Shown: piece by piece, positions 1-9,933 of the stretch
How positions within the stretch are numbered: position 1 is the stretch's first letter
How the letters are laid out: each line of letters opens with the position of its first letter
From: an uncultured Nitratifractor sp.
GTDB lineage: Bacteria; Campylobacterota; Campylobacteria; Campylobacterales; Sulfurovaceae
Length of the DNA stretch: 64,000 nt
Reading direction: 5' to 3'
NCBI GenBank assembly: GCA_947311565.1
Contig: CAMZLH010000009.1
Coordinates: 21,506 to 85,505, forward strand
Notes under the pieces: model-generated
Seen by the model: only the letters and a program-made list of their open reading frames with translations
Database searches by the model: none
Told to the model about the DNA's origin: nothing
Translations under genes and position numbers: made by a program

Positions 1-94
1 TAAAGAAGATACTTAAGGAGTGTAAAGTATATAAAGTTAAGTATAAAGTTTTAACAATACACCTAACTTATATCTTCTATATTAATATTAGCTA

Positions 95-703
95 TTAGTT
101 ACCTCTACTGCCTGGTTTAATAGCTTTACTTCCATCTTTACATAGAGGACAATCATCTGGGGCATAGATATTAAACTCAAAATCTGCTAGCGCAAAAAGT
201 GGTGTAGATTTTGGTAATTTACACTCTGATTTTGGATCTTTATCTACACCAACTCTTTTACAAAAGCCCCTATTTGCTAATGCTGCAAATGCTACTACTT
301 GAGCTCCAAGATCTTCTAATATTTTAGCAGCTTCTAATGCAGAACCACCTGTTGTGATAATATCTTCGCAGACTATAAATTTTTCACCCTCTTTAACTTC
401 GAAACCTCTTCTAAGTTGCATCTCTCCCTCTTTACGCTCTACAAATATAGAGTTTAGGTTCAATGCTCTTGCAAGCTCATAACCTGCTATTACACCACCA
501 AGAGCAGGTGCACATACTCTATCTATCTCTATCCCACTCTCTTTAATTTGTGTTGCTAACTTTGTCGCTAGAAGCTCTGCTCTTTTAGGGTCTTCTAAAA
601 CTTTAGCACTTTGAAGATAGTTAGCAGAGTGAGTACCGCTACTTAAGATAAAGTGTCCACTAAGTAGGGCATCTGCCTCTTTATATATACTTTCAACATT
701 CAT
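95..703 (-). CDS. pyrE: Orotate phosphoribosyltransferase
   Basis: 202 aa ORF; PRPP-binding motif [18 protein letters not shown] and OPRTase N-terminus [17 protein letters not shown]. Confidence 0.95.
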   Translation of the reverse strand: MNVESIYKEADALLSGHFILSSGTHSANYLQSAKVLEDPKRAELLATKLATQIKESGIEIDRVCAPALGGVIAGYELARALNLNSIFVERKEGEMQLRRGFEVKEGEKFIVCEDIITTGGSALEAAKILEDLGAQVVAFAALANRGFCKRVGVDKDPKSECKLPKSTPLFALADFEFNIYAPDDCPLCKDGSKAIKPGSRGN

Positions 704-706
704 AAT

Positions 707-1264
707 TTAAACTTTTAAGATATCAGCTTCTTTAGATTTAAGAGCTTCATCTATCTTTATTGTATGTTCATCAGTAAGTTTTTGAACACTCTCTTGAGCA
801 CTCTTACTCTCATCTTCGCTAATATCTTTCTCTTTCTCTAATCTTTTAATTTTATTATTTCCATCTTTTCTAACATTTCTAACTGCAACTTTTGCTTTCT
901 CTGATATAGCTTTAGCTTGTTTTACAATCTCTACTCTCTGTTCACTTGTCATAGGTGGGAAAAATAGCTTAATAAAATCACCATCATTATTTGGGTTTAC
1001 TCCTATATTAGCTTGTTGTATAGCTTTTTCAATCTCTGGTAATAGGTTCTTCTCCCATGGGCTAATTGCTATTGTTGTTGCATCCATAACTGTTACACTA
1101 CCAACCTGATTTAGTGGAGTTGGATTACCGTAATAGTCAACTTTAATATCATCTACAATTGTTGTTGTAACCTTACCTGTTCTTAGTGTTAAGAACTCTT
1201 TTTTCATAGACTCTATGCTTTTTTGCATATGATCTTTAGTCTCACTTAATATACTATCAACCAT
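707..1264 (-). CDS. frr: Ribosome recycling factor
   Basis: 185 aa; [45 protein letters not shown] motifs. Confidence 0.97.
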   Translation of the reverse strand: MVDSILSETKDHMQKSIESMKKEFLTLRTGKVTTTIVDDIKVDYYGNPTPLNQVGSVTVMDATTIAISPWEKNLLPEIEKAIQQANIGVNPNNDGDFIKLFFPPMTSEQRVEIVKQAKAISEKAKVAVRNVRKDGNNKIKRLEKEKDISEDESKSAQESVQKLTDEHTIKIDEALKSKEADILKV

Positions 1265-1342
1265 TATAATCTTCCTTGTTTTTTAAGGATATTGTAGCTA
1301 GTTTTAGTTTAAAAATAGGTGCTTAGTAGATAAATATAGAAG

Positions 1343-1366
1343 TTAAAAGAGACAACTCTCTTTTAA
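1343..1366 (-). terminator. Hairpin TTAAAAGAG/CTCTTTTAA downstream of secG
   Basis: Perfect 9-bp inverted repeat with short loop between secG and frr. Confidence 0.55.
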
Positions 1367-1387
1367 TAGTAAAAGTAGATTATAACT

Positions 1388-1753
1388 CTACTTATTGCTG
1401 CTGTTGCTATCTACCTTTGTAGTTGCTGCTGTAGTACTCTTATTAGACTCTACTGCTTTTGGTGTAAATGGTTTAACTTTAGAAGCTGGAATTACTTTTT
1501 CGATTGTATCAACCGCACTTTTTTTATTCTCTTTAGCATAAAAATAGCCTAGTGCCAATGTGTTTGTTACAAAAAGTAAACCTAGTACAAATGTTATTTT
1601 AGTTAAAAAACCTGCTGGTCCTTTTGCTCCAAATAGTGATTCATTACTCCCACTATATGCTCCAAGACCAATACTTGAACTCTTCTGAAGTAATACTGCG
1701 ATTGTAATCATAATAGCTAAAACTATCTGTACAATAAACAAAGTTGATGTCAT
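1388..1753 (-). CDS. secG: Preprotein translocase subunit SecG
   Basis: 121 aa two-TM protein; LLQKSSSIGLGAYSGSNESLFGAKGPAGFLTKIT. Confidence 0.93.
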   Translation of the reverse strand: MTSTLFIVQIVLAIMITIAVLLQKSSSIGLGAYSGSNESLFGAKGPAGFLTKITFVLGLLFVTNTLALGYFYAKENKKSAVDTIEKVIPASKVKPFTPKAVESNKSTTAATTKVDSNSSNK

Positions 1754-1845
1754 AATAACCCTCTTTAAGTATGAAATAATATAATTGGCGCGATTATAGC
1801 TAAAAAAAGCTTCAAGACAGTATATATTTTTTTTATGGGGGTAGA

Positions 1846-2148
1846 ATGTATAATATTAATAGATATTCACAACTAATATTAGAGCATAAATTTTTTGAAG
1901 CTCACGAAGTTTTAGAGTTATTTTGGTTTCCTAGACGTAAAGAGAAGGGAAAAGAGGTCTTAATTATTAAAGGATTTATAAATGCAGCTGTAGCTTTTGA
2001 ACTTAAGAAAAGAGAAAGAGTTACTCCATCACTAAAGGTTTGGCAAACTTATAAGAAGTTCTCAAATTATATAGATAAGAGTGATAAAGAACTCTATCAA
2101 CTAAAAGTTTTTATAGATAAATTTGCAAATGAGTATCTTGATTTATAG
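1846..2148 (+). CDS. DUF309 family protein
   Basis: 100 aa; FFEAHEVLELFWFPRRKEKGKEVLIIKGFINAAVAF. Confidence 0.7.
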   Translation: MYNINRYSQLILEHKFFEAHEVLELFWFPRRKEKGKEVLIIKGFINAAVAFELKKRERVTPSLKVWQTYKKFSNYIDKSDKELYQLKVFIDKFANEYLDL

Positions 2149-2185
2149 TTTTATATGTTATAATATTAAAAAATAGAAACTGGAT

Positions 2186-4792
2186 TTGTATATGTTACGC
2201 TTACTTTTTATTATTATTCCTATAGTAACCATCGTTGTTATCATTTTTGTATCTCTTTTTACACCATATGGTAGTAATTTAACACTTAAACCGATAGCTA
2301 ATAGCTATCTTAACCAAAAAATTAAAAACCCATCTATAGATATTACTAAGCTAGATAGCAAGGTGGGTTATATAGATATAGATGCTAAAAGCGATAATGG
2401 AGTGTCTATTAATACAAAAGGTGATGTTAATTATCTTAATAAAGATTTTGATTTAAACTATAAATTAAATGCCAGAAGTGTTAGAGTAGATAACAGAGAT
2501 ATAAAATTAGATCTAAATGTTTTAGGTCAAGCTGTAGGAAGTAGCAATAATTTTGGTGTTACCGGATCTGGTAATGCATTTGACTCCGATATATCATATA
2601 AACTAATTATAAAAAATGATAAACCACAAGATATTAATATAGATATTAATAGTGCTCAAATCTCTAAAATATTTGCACTACTTAATATAACACCCTACTT
2701 AGATGGACAACTATTTCTAAATAGTAAAATGAGCAATTTAGATCTTAATAACCCAACAGGAAAGGCTTATATAGAGATTAGAAATGGTATATTAAGCACA
2801 CCACTAATTAATAAATTATATAACTTAAAGTTACCTAAGAACGAAACTATAAAAGCAAAAATAGATGCAACAGTTACAAAAAAATATATCATATCAAGAG
2901 GAGATATAAATAGTACAACAGCTAAAATAGAGATAAAAAAGATTACATCAACTCTAGATTTAAAGCAGGCAAAAGGATATTTTAAGATAGATATTAACAA
3001 TTTAGCACGCCTAAATGGTTTGAGTAATTTAAATCTTAAAGGTAAGATTACTACGGATGGAATATTCTATAGTAATAGTAAAAAAAAACAATTTCAACTC
3101 AATTTAACTACAAAAGATTTAGGTGGTGTTAGTAAATTTAAATACTCAAAAGATACTATAAAAGCTACTTTAAAAAACTTCTCTCCTATAAAACTATTTA
3201 GCTATTTATCTATGCCTAAATATATAAGTGAAGGTAAACTAAATGGTGCATTAGTTGTTAAAAATTTTAGTAATCCAAATGGAAAGTTTGCTCTATCCAC
3301 AGATGGTACTCTTAATAAAAAACTATTAAAAGTTAAGTTACCAAGCTATAGATATACACTTCAAGCAAAAGGTTCAATATTAGATGGTAAATTAAAAATG
3401 AATCGTGCTAAAGTCTCGACAAATTTTATAAAATTGTATTTAGAAAAACTATCTTATTCACTAGTAACAGATATACTAATAAGTAACTTTTCTGCTAATA
3501 TTGATAACTTAAAGGCCCTCAAGTTATTTACTGGATTAGATCTAAGAGGTGCACTAAAAGTAAATGGAAAAATAAAAAAGATTGCTAACTCTCTAAATGT
3601 AGTCGCAGGTACAAAATCACTATCTGGAGATTTAAAGATAAATTATAAAACAGATAGATTACATAGTAATTTTAAAAAACTAGAGATTGCTAAAATACTA
3701 TATACCTTAAATATGCCACACTATATAGTTAAATCTAATTTAAGTGGTAAAGTAGATATAACAGATTTAAACTCTAAAAATGGTATTTTTTCTATTAACT
3801 CTGTAGGGCTTATAGATACTAAAACCCTAAAAAAGCATATGGGTTTAAATCTAGGAGATAGATTCAAATATATCCTTAAAGTTAATGATGGGGTTATTAA
3901 AAATGCACTTATTAATTTTAAACCAAAAATCAATACATCTATTGGCTCTATAAATTTTGATACTCTAAAATACAATCTAAATAGTAATAAAATAGATGGC
4001 GAATATAGGCTAGATATAAAAAACCTAAAAAAGCTAGAACCACTAATTAATCAAAAACTAATTGGCTCATTTGCACTCAAAGGAAGCTTAAAAAAAGATG
4101 ATAATCAACTTCTAGTAACAGCAGTAGCTAAGGAGTTAGGTGGTGTAATAAACTTTATCATGAATAACAATAAAATCAAAGTTAATGCTGCAGGATTAAG
4201 TGTTATAAGAGTCTTAAGGCTTATTAATCAAGAAGAGGTTATAGATGGTGTTGCTCAGGTTGATTTAAACTATAACACAAAGAGTAAGCAAGGAGAGTTC
4301 TCTGTTAAGTTAGATGAATCTAGGTTTTTAAACTCAAAGTTGGTTAATTCACTTAAACAAGTTGCTAATTTTGACCTATCAAAAGAGTTATTTAGTAGTG
4401 CCAATATAGATGGAACTATAAATAATAATATTATTAAATTTAATCTAAATACAGCTAGTCAACGAGTAAAGCTCTCTACATATGGTGCTAAAATTGATAT
4501 TAAGAGTAGTACAGTAGATGCAAAAATTAAAGTTTCACAAAAAAATCAAGATTATCTAATTAGAGTAACTGGTAGTATTAATAACCCAACTATAACACCA
4601 ATTTTTGATGGATATATCAAGAAAAAGGTTATAAATAGAGTAGAAGAGAAACTAAAAGATCTTGGTATAGATAAAGAGATAAATAAAATAGTACCAAATG
4701 AGATTAAAAATATAGAAGATAATGAGAGCAAAAGAAGAATAAAAAAGGTAATACCAAACGAAATAAAAGGTCTATTTAAAGGGATCTTTTAA
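2186..4792 (+). CDS. Large AsmA/TamB-like envelope protein with internal repeats
   Basis: 868 aa; N-terminal TM then repetitive beta-rich units; C-terminal AsmA-like GSINNPTITPIFDGYIKKKV. Confidence 0.5.
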   Translation: MYMLRLLFIIIPIVTIVVIIFVSLFTPYGSNLTLKPIANSYLNQKIKNPSIDITKLDSKVGYIDIDAKSDNGVSINTKGDVNYLNKDFDLNYKLNARSVRVDNRDIKLDLNVLGQAVGSSNNFGVTGSGNAFDSDISYKLIIKNDKPQDINIDINSAQISKIFALLNITPYLDGQLFLNSKMSNLDLNNPTGKAYIEIRNGILSTPLINKLYNLKLPKNETIKAKIDATVTKKYIISRGDINSTTAKIEIKKITSTLDLKQAKGYFKIDINNLARLNGLSNLNLKGKITTDGIFYSNSKKKQFQLNLTTKDLGGVSKFKYSKDTIKATLKNFSPIKLFSYLSMPKYISEGKLNGALVVKNFSNPNGKFALSTDGTLNKKLLKVKLPSYRYTLQAKGSILDGKLKMNRAKVSTNFIKLYLEKLSYSLVTDILISNFSANIDNLKALKLFTGLDLRGALKVNGKIKKIANSLNVVAGTKSLSGDLKINYKTDRLHSNFKKLEIAKILYTLNMPHYIVKSNLSGKVDITDLNSKNGIFSINSVGLIDTKTLKKHMGLNLGDRFKYILKVNDGVIKNALINFKPKINTSIGSINFDTLKYNLNSNKIDGEYRLDIKNLKKLEPLINQKLIGSFALKGSLKKDDNQLLVTAVAKELGGVINFIMNNNKIKVNAAGLSVIRVLRLINQEEVIDGVAQVDLNYNTKSKQGEFSVKLDESRFLNSKLVNSLKQVANFDLSKELFSSANIDGTINNNIIKFNLNTASQRVKLSTYGAKIDIKSSTVDAKIKVSQKNQDYLIRVTGSINNPTITPIFDGYIKKKVINRVEEKLKDLGIDKEINKIVPNEIKNIEDNESKRRIKKVIPNEIKGLFKGIF

Positions 4793-4917
4793 CCCAAGTT
4801 TAGTAACTATAGATTAGATATAATCTATCAACTATTAACCTTTAACATAATTTTTTTACTCTCTCTAGCCCTAATATATTGCTACTATTTAAGTAACTAT
4901 TATATAGATAATCTAGA

Positions 4918-6504
4918 CTAAATAGAACAGTGTAAAAGTTTATTAATCATCTTATCTGCTAATGTGCCAACAGTTGGAACAACATATACACAACTTCCTT
5001 CAAGGGCTTCTATCTCCTCTTCACCTCTAACTCTAGCTACGATATGAGATTTAGGAGATACATCTTTTACAGATTTTGCTATTAATCTAATCTTCTCTAA
5101 GTTATGGAATGTAATCATTACTGCTACTGCCTCTTTAATATTTACAGACTCCAAAACTAATCTTTGTGCAGCATTTCCAAAAAATACTGGCTGATTATCA
5201 TCTAATGCCTCTTGATATAGTTTGAGATCATGCTCTATCAATATATACTCAAATCCACTGCTTTTTAACTGAGATGTAACCTCTCTTCCTAGCGGTCCAT
5301 ATCCACAAACAATAATGTGGTTTTTAAGCCCTGTAGAGGTAATTCTTATCTCTCTATATGGCTCTTTAAATATCTTATCAGCTAATTTGGTTAAATTTTG
5401 AATAATAAATGGTGTTGCAACCATAGAGAATATTACAACCGTCGATAGTATATTAGAGACTCTCTCATCTATAAAGTGGTTATTTTGTGCTAGAACAAAT
5501 ATAGCTAACGCAAACTCTCCAACTTGTGATAGTGCCAAAGCACTCTTAAATGCTGTTCTTTTTTGCTCAAAAAATAGAACAGCAAAGATAACAGATGCTT
5601 TAATTACCATTACAATAATAACTAAAAATATAATTACACCAAAGTTTTCTATTACAATACCTACATCTATTCTGCTTCCTACAACAAAGAAAAATAGTCC
5701 TAAAAATAGATCTCTAAATGGAGACAAATCTGCTTCTATTTGATATTTATAGTGTGATTCTGCTAGTAACATTCCTGCAAAAAAAGCACCCAAAGAGTAT
5801 GAGAATCCAAATAGATGTGCAATCTCTGCAGATGCTAAAACAACAAATAAAATTGCTAATAAAAATATCTCTTGATTTTGAGTTTTAACTGAGAACTCTA
5901 AGTATTTATCTACTCCAAATTTCCCTAAATATAAAACTACAAAAAAGATAATCATATTAAGTGATGTGCTAAATAGTAGTGATGTTATCTCAACATCTTT
6001 AGTAAAGATATCTATCATAATTAAAATTGGAATTACAGCTAAATCTTGAAAGAGTAATACTCCTAACACTTTACGCCCATATCCAGCGTGAATATCTCCA
6101 TTTTCATTTAGCATCTTAAGCACTATAGCAGTAGAAGATAAAGATAGAGCCGAACCAATTATAATAGCAGTTTTACTATCAAAACTAAATACAAATTTAG
6201 CAATTAATGCAAAAGAGATACTACTGATTATAACTTGTAAAGAGCCATATAAAAGCACTTGCTTTTTCATTGCTTTTAGCTCACTAAAGCTAAACTCAAG
6301 CCCAATAGTAAACATTAAAAATATAATCCCAAGTTCTGATATATGCTCTAGTATCTTATCTTCACCACCTAAACCAAAAGATATAGAAACAATAACCCCT
6401 GTAAATATATAACCAATTGCTGTTGGTAAATTAAATTTTTTAAGTGCTATATTTAAAATTGATGCTATTAGTATAGTTAAAATAGCTAAAACTACTTGCT
6501 CCAT
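4918..6504 (-). CDS. Monovalent cation:proton antiporter-2 (KefB/KefC-type) with RCK/TrkA-N domain
   Basis: 528 aa; ~12 TM then HIIVCGYGPLGREVTSQLKSSG Rossmann motif. Confidence 0.88.
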   Translation of the reverse strand: MEQVVLAILTILIASILNIALKKFNLPTAIGYIFTGVIVSISFGLGGEDKILEHISELGIIFLMFTIGLEFSFSELKAMKKQVLLYGSLQVIISSISFALIAKFVFSFDSKTAIIIGSALSLSSTAIVLKMLNENGDIHAGYGRKVLGVLLFQDLAVIPILIMIDIFTKDVEITSLLFSTSLNMIIFFVVLYLGKFGVDKYLEFSVKTQNQEIFLLAILFVVLASAEIAHLFGFSYSLGAFFAGMLLAESHYKYQIEADLSPFRDLFLGLFFFVVGSRIDVGIVIENFGVIIFLVIIVMVIKASVIFAVLFFEQKRTAFKSALALSQVGEFALAIFVLAQNNHFIDERVSNILSTVVIFSMVATPFIIQNLTKLADKIFKEPYREIRITSTGLKNHIIVCGYGPLGREVTSQLKSSGFEYILIEHDLKLYQEALDDNQPVFFGNAAQRLVLESVNIKEAVAVMITFHNLEKIRLIAKSVKDVSPKSHIVARVRGEEEIEALEGSCVYVVPTVGTLADKMINKLLHCSI

Positions 6505-6640
6505 TAAGACCCTTTAGATTATATTTTAAAAATGTAGGAAATATGTGTAATATTATATATTATATCGTAATTTATTTAAACTTTTGGGTTAAAGATTTTT
6601 TGATATAATAGATAGAATAACTTATTTAAAGGGAGTAGTA

Positions 6641-8974
6641 GTGAATACAATTAAAGATATTTATGAAAAAGCGGGGCTCTTCTATCTAGGCAAAGATGTA
6701 GATAGCTCTAATTTTGAGACAACCGAAGTTTTAACACTACTAAAAAATAAAAACTTTACAACACATGCTGCAATTATAGGAATGACAGGGTCTGGTAAAA
6801 CAGGTCTTGGTATTGGACTATTAGAGGAGGCAGCAATTGATAATATTCCTTCAATTATAATAGATCCAAAAGGTGACATGGGGAACATGCTACTAACTGA
6901 CCCTTCATTTTCTCCTTTAAGCTTTAAGCCATGGGTAGAAGATGAGGCAAAAGCAAAAGGTGAAGACTCACTTGAGTATGCTGCAAAGACTGCAAACTTC
7001 TGGAGAGAGGGTATCTATAGCTGGGGGCAAGATGAGAGTCGTGTAGAGAGGTTTACAGCTGTTGACAAAACAATTTACACACCAGGTTCTAGTGCTGGAG
7101 TTCCAATTAATATATTAAGCTCTCTATCAAAACCAAATAGTGAAATTATGGATGATAGTGATAATTTAAGCTCCTATATTACAACTACTGTAAGCTCACT
7201 ACTAGCACTTGTAAATATAGAGGCAAATCCACTAGAGAGTAAAGAGTTTATACTACTATCTCAAATTATTGCTAATGCATGGAGAAATGATCTATCGCTT
7301 GGTATTGATACTTTAGTTGGTTCAATTATAAACCCTCCTTTTAAAAAGATTGGTGTCCTACCACTTGATAGTTTCTACTCTCAAAAAGAGAGATTTAAAT
7401 TAGCAAATAGATTTAACTCTGTCATCGCATCACCATCTTTTATGGGCTGGTTAAGTGGTGAAGATTTAGATATTCAAAAAATTCTATACAGTAGCAGTGG
7501 AAAAGCTAGAGTTGCTATCTTCTCTATTGCTCACTTAGATGATTCTCAAAGAATGTTTTTTGTAACACTACTTTTAAATAAAGTTCTTGCTTGGATGCGT
7601 CGTCAAAGTGGTAGCAATAGACTACGTGCTATGCTATATATGGATGAGATTTACGGATTCTTTCCACCTGTTAAAAATCCTCCATCTAAAGAGCCTATGA
7701 TTACTCTACTAAAACAAGCTAGAGCTTATGGTCTTGGTGTCGTTTTAAGTACACAAAATCCAATAGATTTAGACTATAAAGGCTTAAGTAATATTGGTAC
7801 TTGGTGTATTGGTAGATTACAGACAAAACAAGATATAGATCGTGTTATAGATGGTCTTGGTGGTAAAATTGACTCTAAATTATCTAAAAATGAAATAGCA
7901 GCACTCTTATCTAATCTTAAAAAGAGAACATTTTTCTTAAAGAGTGCACATTTAGATGATATTAGGCTATTTGGAACAAGATGGGCACTAAGCTACCTAA
8001 AAGGTCCTTTGAAAAAAGATGATATCTCTAAACTTATGGAGTCAAAAAAGAGTCATATTGAACCTATAAAAAAAGAATCTAGTAGAGATGATAGTGAATA
8101 TGTAAGTAATATTACACTTAGTGGAAATGTAGTTCAAAGATATGAAGCTGACATAACTGGAACCAAAAAATATACACCAACTATTGGAGCTAATGTTGAG
8201 CTAAAATATATAGATTCTAAAAGAGGAATTGATAAGAGTATAGATTTAGAATTAACTCTAAACTTAGATCAATTAACAAACTGTGATTGGGATGAAGTAG
8301 AAGATTTAGAAGAGCCGCTAAATAGCTTTGCAACAAAAGCTCCAAGCGGAGCAAAGTTTAAACATCTCTCTGAATTTATTAGCGAAGATAGAGATTTAAA
8401 AGCGTGTGCAAGAGCACTCAAAGAGTACCTTTATACTGACAAAAAGCTAGAGATATATAGGTGTAAAAGATTAAGAGTAGAATCTACTATAGATGAAAAT
8501 TTAGATCAATTTATAATAAGAGTAGAAGATATCTTAAAAGATAAATTTGAAGATGAGATAGATAAGCTAAAGAGCAAATACGATAGCCGATTTAGTAGAT
8601 TAGAGTCTCAAATAGAGCGTGCAAAGCTCCAAGTAGAGAAGGAGAAAGCTGATCAAACTAGCTCTTTAATAGGTGCTGGTATCTCAATTATATCCGCTCT
8701 ATTTGGAAGAAAAAGTGTTACTAAAATTGGAGCCGCAGTAAATAAAAGTGGTAGAATACTAAAAGAGAGAAGTGATATTGGTCGTGCTGAGTCTAAACTA
8801 GATGAGCTAAATGATAGATTTATTCAAATGCAAGAAGATTTAGAGCAAAAAATAGATGAATTAAGTGATAAATTAACCCTTGAGAACTATGAAATTGATA
8901 CAATCTTTATAAAACCTAGAAAGAGTGCAATAGATATTAATGAGATTACACTCTTATGGAGGTTATCATTTTAG
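6641..8974 (+). CDS. HerA-like (DUF87-type) P-loop ATPase with C-terminal coiled coil
   Basis: 777 aa; GTG start after GGGAG; Walker A GMTGSGKTGLG, Walker B LYMDEIYGFFP, STQNPIDLDYKGLSNIGTW; C-terminal charged coiled coil with GAGISIISALFGRK. Confidence 0.8.
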   Translation: MNTIKDIYEKAGLFYLGKDVDSSNFETTEVLTLLKNKNFTTHAAIIGMTGSGKTGLGIGLLEEAAIDNIPSIIIDPKGDMGNMLLTDPSFSPLSFKPWVEDEAKAKGEDSLEYAAKTANFWREGIYSWGQDESRVERFTAVDKTIYTPGSSAGVPINILSSLSKPNSEIMDDSDNLSSYITTTVSSLLALVNIEANPLESKEFILLSQIIANAWRNDLSLGIDTLVGSIINPPFKKIGVLPLDSFYSQKERFKLANRFNSVIASPSFMGWLSGEDLDIQKILYSSSGKARVAIFSIAHLDDSQRMFFVTLLLNKVLAWMRRQSGSNRLRAMLYMDEIYGFFPPVKNPPSKEPMITLLKQARAYGLGVVLSTQNPIDLDYKGLSNIGTWCIGRLQTKQDIDRVIDGLGGKIDSKLSKNEIAALLSNLKKRTFFLKSAHLDDIRLFGTRWALSYLKGPLKKDDISKLMESKKSHIEPIKKESSRDDSEYVSNITLSGNVVQRYEADITGTKKYTPTIGANVELKYIDSKRGIDKSIDLELTLNLDQLTNCDWDEVEDLEEPLNSFATKAPSGAKFKHLSEFISEDRDLKACARALKEYLYTDKKLEIYRCKRLRVESTIDENLDQFIIRVEDILKDKFEDEIDKLKSKYDSRFSRLESQIERAKLQVEKEKADQTSSLIGAGISIISALFGRKSVTKIGAAVNKSGRILKERSDIGRAESKLDELNDRFIQMQEDLEQKIDELSDKLTLENYEIDTIFIKPRKSAIDINEITLLWRLSF

Positions 8975-9933
8975 TAGATAGACTCTTTTTTATTTTTAAA
9001 AGATATAAAGAGCTTGCAGTAATTGTAATCTCTTTAATCATTGGTTTTACTATTAGTAGTGGATTATTACTATATAGTGGGAAAGAGCTTGTTAACTCTT
9101 TAATATATCTAGGTGTTATAGTTCTATTACCCTTTTTACTATCTTTAGCTGCTGCTATAAAGGTACTCTTTATTAAAAATCGAGACCTTTTAGAGGGATT
9201 TAAAATATCTTTTCTATCTGGTGTATTCTTCTCTTTAGGAGCTCTATTATCACTGCTCTTTACAATTATTACAAGTGATATAGCATTTGGATGGGCTACT
9301 ACTTTAGATGTCAAACCTAATGGGTTGTCATCTTTTTTAAATAGTTTAGCTATATGGAAAGTGCTTTGTAAAAGCTGCATAGTTAGCGAACACTTAAGCA
9401 CAATTAGCCAGTTTAGCAGACTTGGTGGGTCAGTAGATAAAAGCTTAATTAGTAATGCAAAAGAGCTTGGGGCTTGGTGGAGATATTTGGCTTTTGCTAT
9501 ATTAATATATGGTGTAGCCTTTCGTGCTATATTTTACCTTTTCACATCAAATTTAATTAATAAAAAAAAGCTAAAAATAGTAGCGCAAAACAATAGTGAA
9601 ATCATAAAAGAGATAGATAGTCAATATAAGAACAGAGTCTCTTTAGAACAGATAAAAAGAGAAAACTTTAGAGTAGTTAGCTACTACATAGATAGTAAAC
9701 ATTTAAAACTTAAAGGTAATAGCGAAGCTAAAAATATTGTTGTTGCTGTTAAGTCTTGGGAACCACCTATTTTAGATTTTTTTGACTACTTAGATGAACT
9801 TAAAGAGGATAATCCTAGCTCTAAAATATCTATCTATTTAGTTGGCTTAAGCGAGAAAGCCCAAGAGGAAGATGCAAAAATTTGGCAAAGAAAACTCAAT
9901 GAATTAAATTTAAATTATGAGGTAATAGTATGA
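8956..9933 (+). CDS. DUF2868-like multi-TM protein
   Basis: 325 aa; 4-5 TM, DIAFGWATTLDV; overlaps the ATPase stop by 19 nt and the next GTPase by 4 nt. Confidence 0.6.
   Translation: MEVIILVDRLFFIFKRYKELAVIVISLIIGFTISSGLLLYSGKELVNSLIYLGVIVLLPFLLSLAAAIKVLFIKNRDLLEGFKISFLSGVFFSLGALLSLLFTIITSDIAFGWATTLDVKPNGLSSFLNSLAIWKVLCKSCIVSEHLSTISQFSRLGGSVDKSLISNAKELGAWWRYLAFAILIYGVAFRAIFYLFTSNLINKKKLKIVAQNNSEIIKEIDSQYKNRVSLEQIKRENFRVVSYYIDSKHLKLKGNSEAKNIVVAVKSWEPPILDFFDYLDELKEDNPSSKISIYLVGLSEKAQEEDAKIWQRKLNELNLNYEVIV

Noticed and set aside
2767-3975. Minus-strand ORFs of 77 and 84 aa inside the AsmA-like gene
   Set aside because: Hydrophobic antisense frames arising from AT-rich coding sequence
8946-9401. 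151-aa minus-strand ORF
   Set aside because: Antisense to the DUF2868-like gene, which has coupled upstream and downstream partners
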